A DNA stretch of 6,591 bases from Gemmataceae bacterium (lineage in GTDB: Bacteria > Planctomycetota > Planctomycetia > Gemmatales > Gemmataceae), in the NCBI GenBank assembly GCA_947490035.1, contig CANLGS010000240.1:1-6591 (forward strand). Reading direction: 5' to 3'. This document shows positions 5,949 through 6,591 of this stretch, one piece after another; positions within the stretch are counted from its first letter, which is position 1; every line of letters starts with the position of its first letter. The position numbers were made by a program, and so were the translations under genes. Below the pieces are notes generated by a model, which worked only from the letters and a program-made list of their open reading frames with translations, was not told the origin of the DNA and searched no databases.

Positions 5949-6591
5949 ATGAAACGGCTGTTCCGCCCCGAGACGGTGTTCTTCCTCCTCGTCTGGCTCG
6001 GCCTGATGGTCGCGTTCCGCGACCGCGGGTTCTACGACCCCGGTGCGCTCTGGCACGTCAAGGTCGGCGAGATCATCCTCGACCGCGGGATGCCGCAGAC
6101 GGACCCGTTCAGCTACACGTTTGAGGGCGAACGGTGGGTGCCGCAGCAGTGGGGCGCGGAGGTGCTGATGGCGCTGGCGCACCGCGCCGGCGGTCTCGAC
6201 GCCATGCTCCTCGGCTTCGCCACCGGTGTGGCGCTGCTGTTCACGCTGATCTTTCGTCGGTGCGTGCAGGGCGGCATGGGACCGCTCCTCGCGGGGGTGG
6301 TCGTGGGCGGCGTGCTGGCCGTCGGCGCGTTCCACTACTTCGTGCGCCCGCACATGTTCACCATCGCGTTCCTCGGCTGGACGATGATGTGCATCATCGA
6401 CTACGAGCGCGGCCGCTGCACCGCGTGGCGGCTCGTGGGGCTGATCCCGCTGTACGTGCTGTGGGTGAACCTGCACGGCGGCGTCCTCGGCGGCGCGCTG
6501 ACGCTCGGACTGGCCGTCGCGGGGTGGGGGCTTCTCTTCTTGGCGAGCGGGGGGCGTAAGCCCCCTGTTGGCGCGTCGAATCAATCGCCAC
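5949..6591 (+). CDS. Polytopic GT-C-like membrane protein, N-terminal part (3' end outside the window)
   Basis: From ATG 5949 the frame stays open to the window end, giving 214 residues. A short positive start (MKRLFRPE) leads into a first membrane segment (about 10-22). Then comes a loop with the signature FYDPGALWHVKVGE...DRGMPQTDPFSYTF...WVPQQW (about 28-68), followed by five more likely membrane segments near 83-101, 112-128, 136-150, 161-174 and 180-199. The motifs RPHMFT (133-138) and NLHGG (174-178) also recur in this group of uncharacterised planctomycete and Chloroflexi membrane proteins. The layout, with an acidic residue (D30) in the first outer loop, resembles GT-C glycosyltransferases of the PMT/ArnT type, which use lipid-linked sugar donors. 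That enzymatic role is inference. Full-length relatives are usually much longer, so most of the protein is missing here. Residues 200-210 are encoded by a hairpin-forming sequence. Confidence 0.8.
   Translation, partial: MKRLFRPETVFFLLVWLGLMVAFRDRGFYDPGALWHVKVGEIILDRGMPQTDPFSYTFEGERWVPQQWGAEVLMALAHRAGGLDAMLLGFATGVALLFTLIFRRCVQGGMGPLLAGVVVGGVLAVGAFHYFVRPHMFTIAFLGWTMMCIIDYERGRCTAWRLVGLIPLYVLWVNLHGGVLGGALTLGLAVAGWGLLFLASGGRKPPVGASNQSP
6546..6569 (+). repeat. Hairpin with GTAA (GNRA-type) loop inside the membrane protein gene
   Basis: GGGGGC (6550-6555), loop GTAA (6556-6559) and GCCCCC (6560-6565) form a perfect 6-bp stem. Four more pairs, including two G-U pairs, extend it to 6546 and 6569. 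The loop is of the stable GNRA class at RNA level. It encodes SGGRKPP, a charged and proline-bearing stretch just after a membrane segment. It resembles short GC-rich palindromes that can be scattered in such genomes, but only one copy lies in this window. Confidence 0.6.

Noticed and set aside
5907..6584. 225-residue minus-strand frame opposite the membrane protein
   Set aside because: It is rich in His, Arg, Glu and Gln, typical of an antisense frame of a hydrophobic protein; the plus strand has a ribosome binding site and family motifs.

Overview
The window is GC-rich and tightly packed. Its gene content resembles a planctomycete, most likely a Gemmata-like (Gemmataceae) bacterium. Pointers are a PQQ-like beta-propeller protein, a very large secreted esterase fused to an SMP-30/gluconolactonase propeller, a GT-C-like membrane protein of a type common in Planctomycetes and Chloroflexi, and short GC-rich palindromic repeats between genes. 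This placement rests on gene style and repeat style; no rRNA or other marker gene is present.

Layout, left to right. (1) 1-702, plus strand: the 3' part of a PQQ-like beta-propeller protein. (2) 733-774: a strong hairpin terminator that also separates it from the convergent gene. (3) 776-1198, minus strand: a stand-alone CheY-like receiver protein. (4) 1199-1404: a divergent promoter region with a 10-bp direct repeat. (5) 1405-2475, plus strand: agmatine deiminase (aguA) with an intact active site. (6) 2479-2607: a long perfect inverted repeat (43-bp arms) filling the convergent gap. (7) 2617-5634, minus strand: a 1005-residue predicted secreted protein made of an active-looking alpha/beta hydrolase, a second hydrolase-like domain that has lost its nucleophile, and a complete SMP-30/gluconolactonase propeller. 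(8) 5635-5948: a divergent intergenic region dominated by a pair of head-to-head REP-like elements, each with the GTAG-plus-palindrome layout. (9) 5949 to the window end, plus strand: the 5' part of a polytopic GT-C-like membrane protein, with a GNRA-type hairpin inside its coding sequence.

The genes do not form one operon; orientation changes at every junction (+, -, +, -, +). No shared pathway is evident. The propeller protein and the esterase-lactonase protein probably act outside the cytoplasm on polymers or sugar derivatives. AguA would convert agmatine to N-carbamoylputrescine in the cytoplasm. The receiver protein has no partner kinase in view.

I see no defence system, CRISPR array, tRNA, transposase or phage gene. 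The most interesting items are the three-part esterase/pseudo-esterase/lactonase architecture and the two unrelated intergenic inverted-repeat elements, which look like members of dispersed repeat families. That last point needs a whole-genome comparison.
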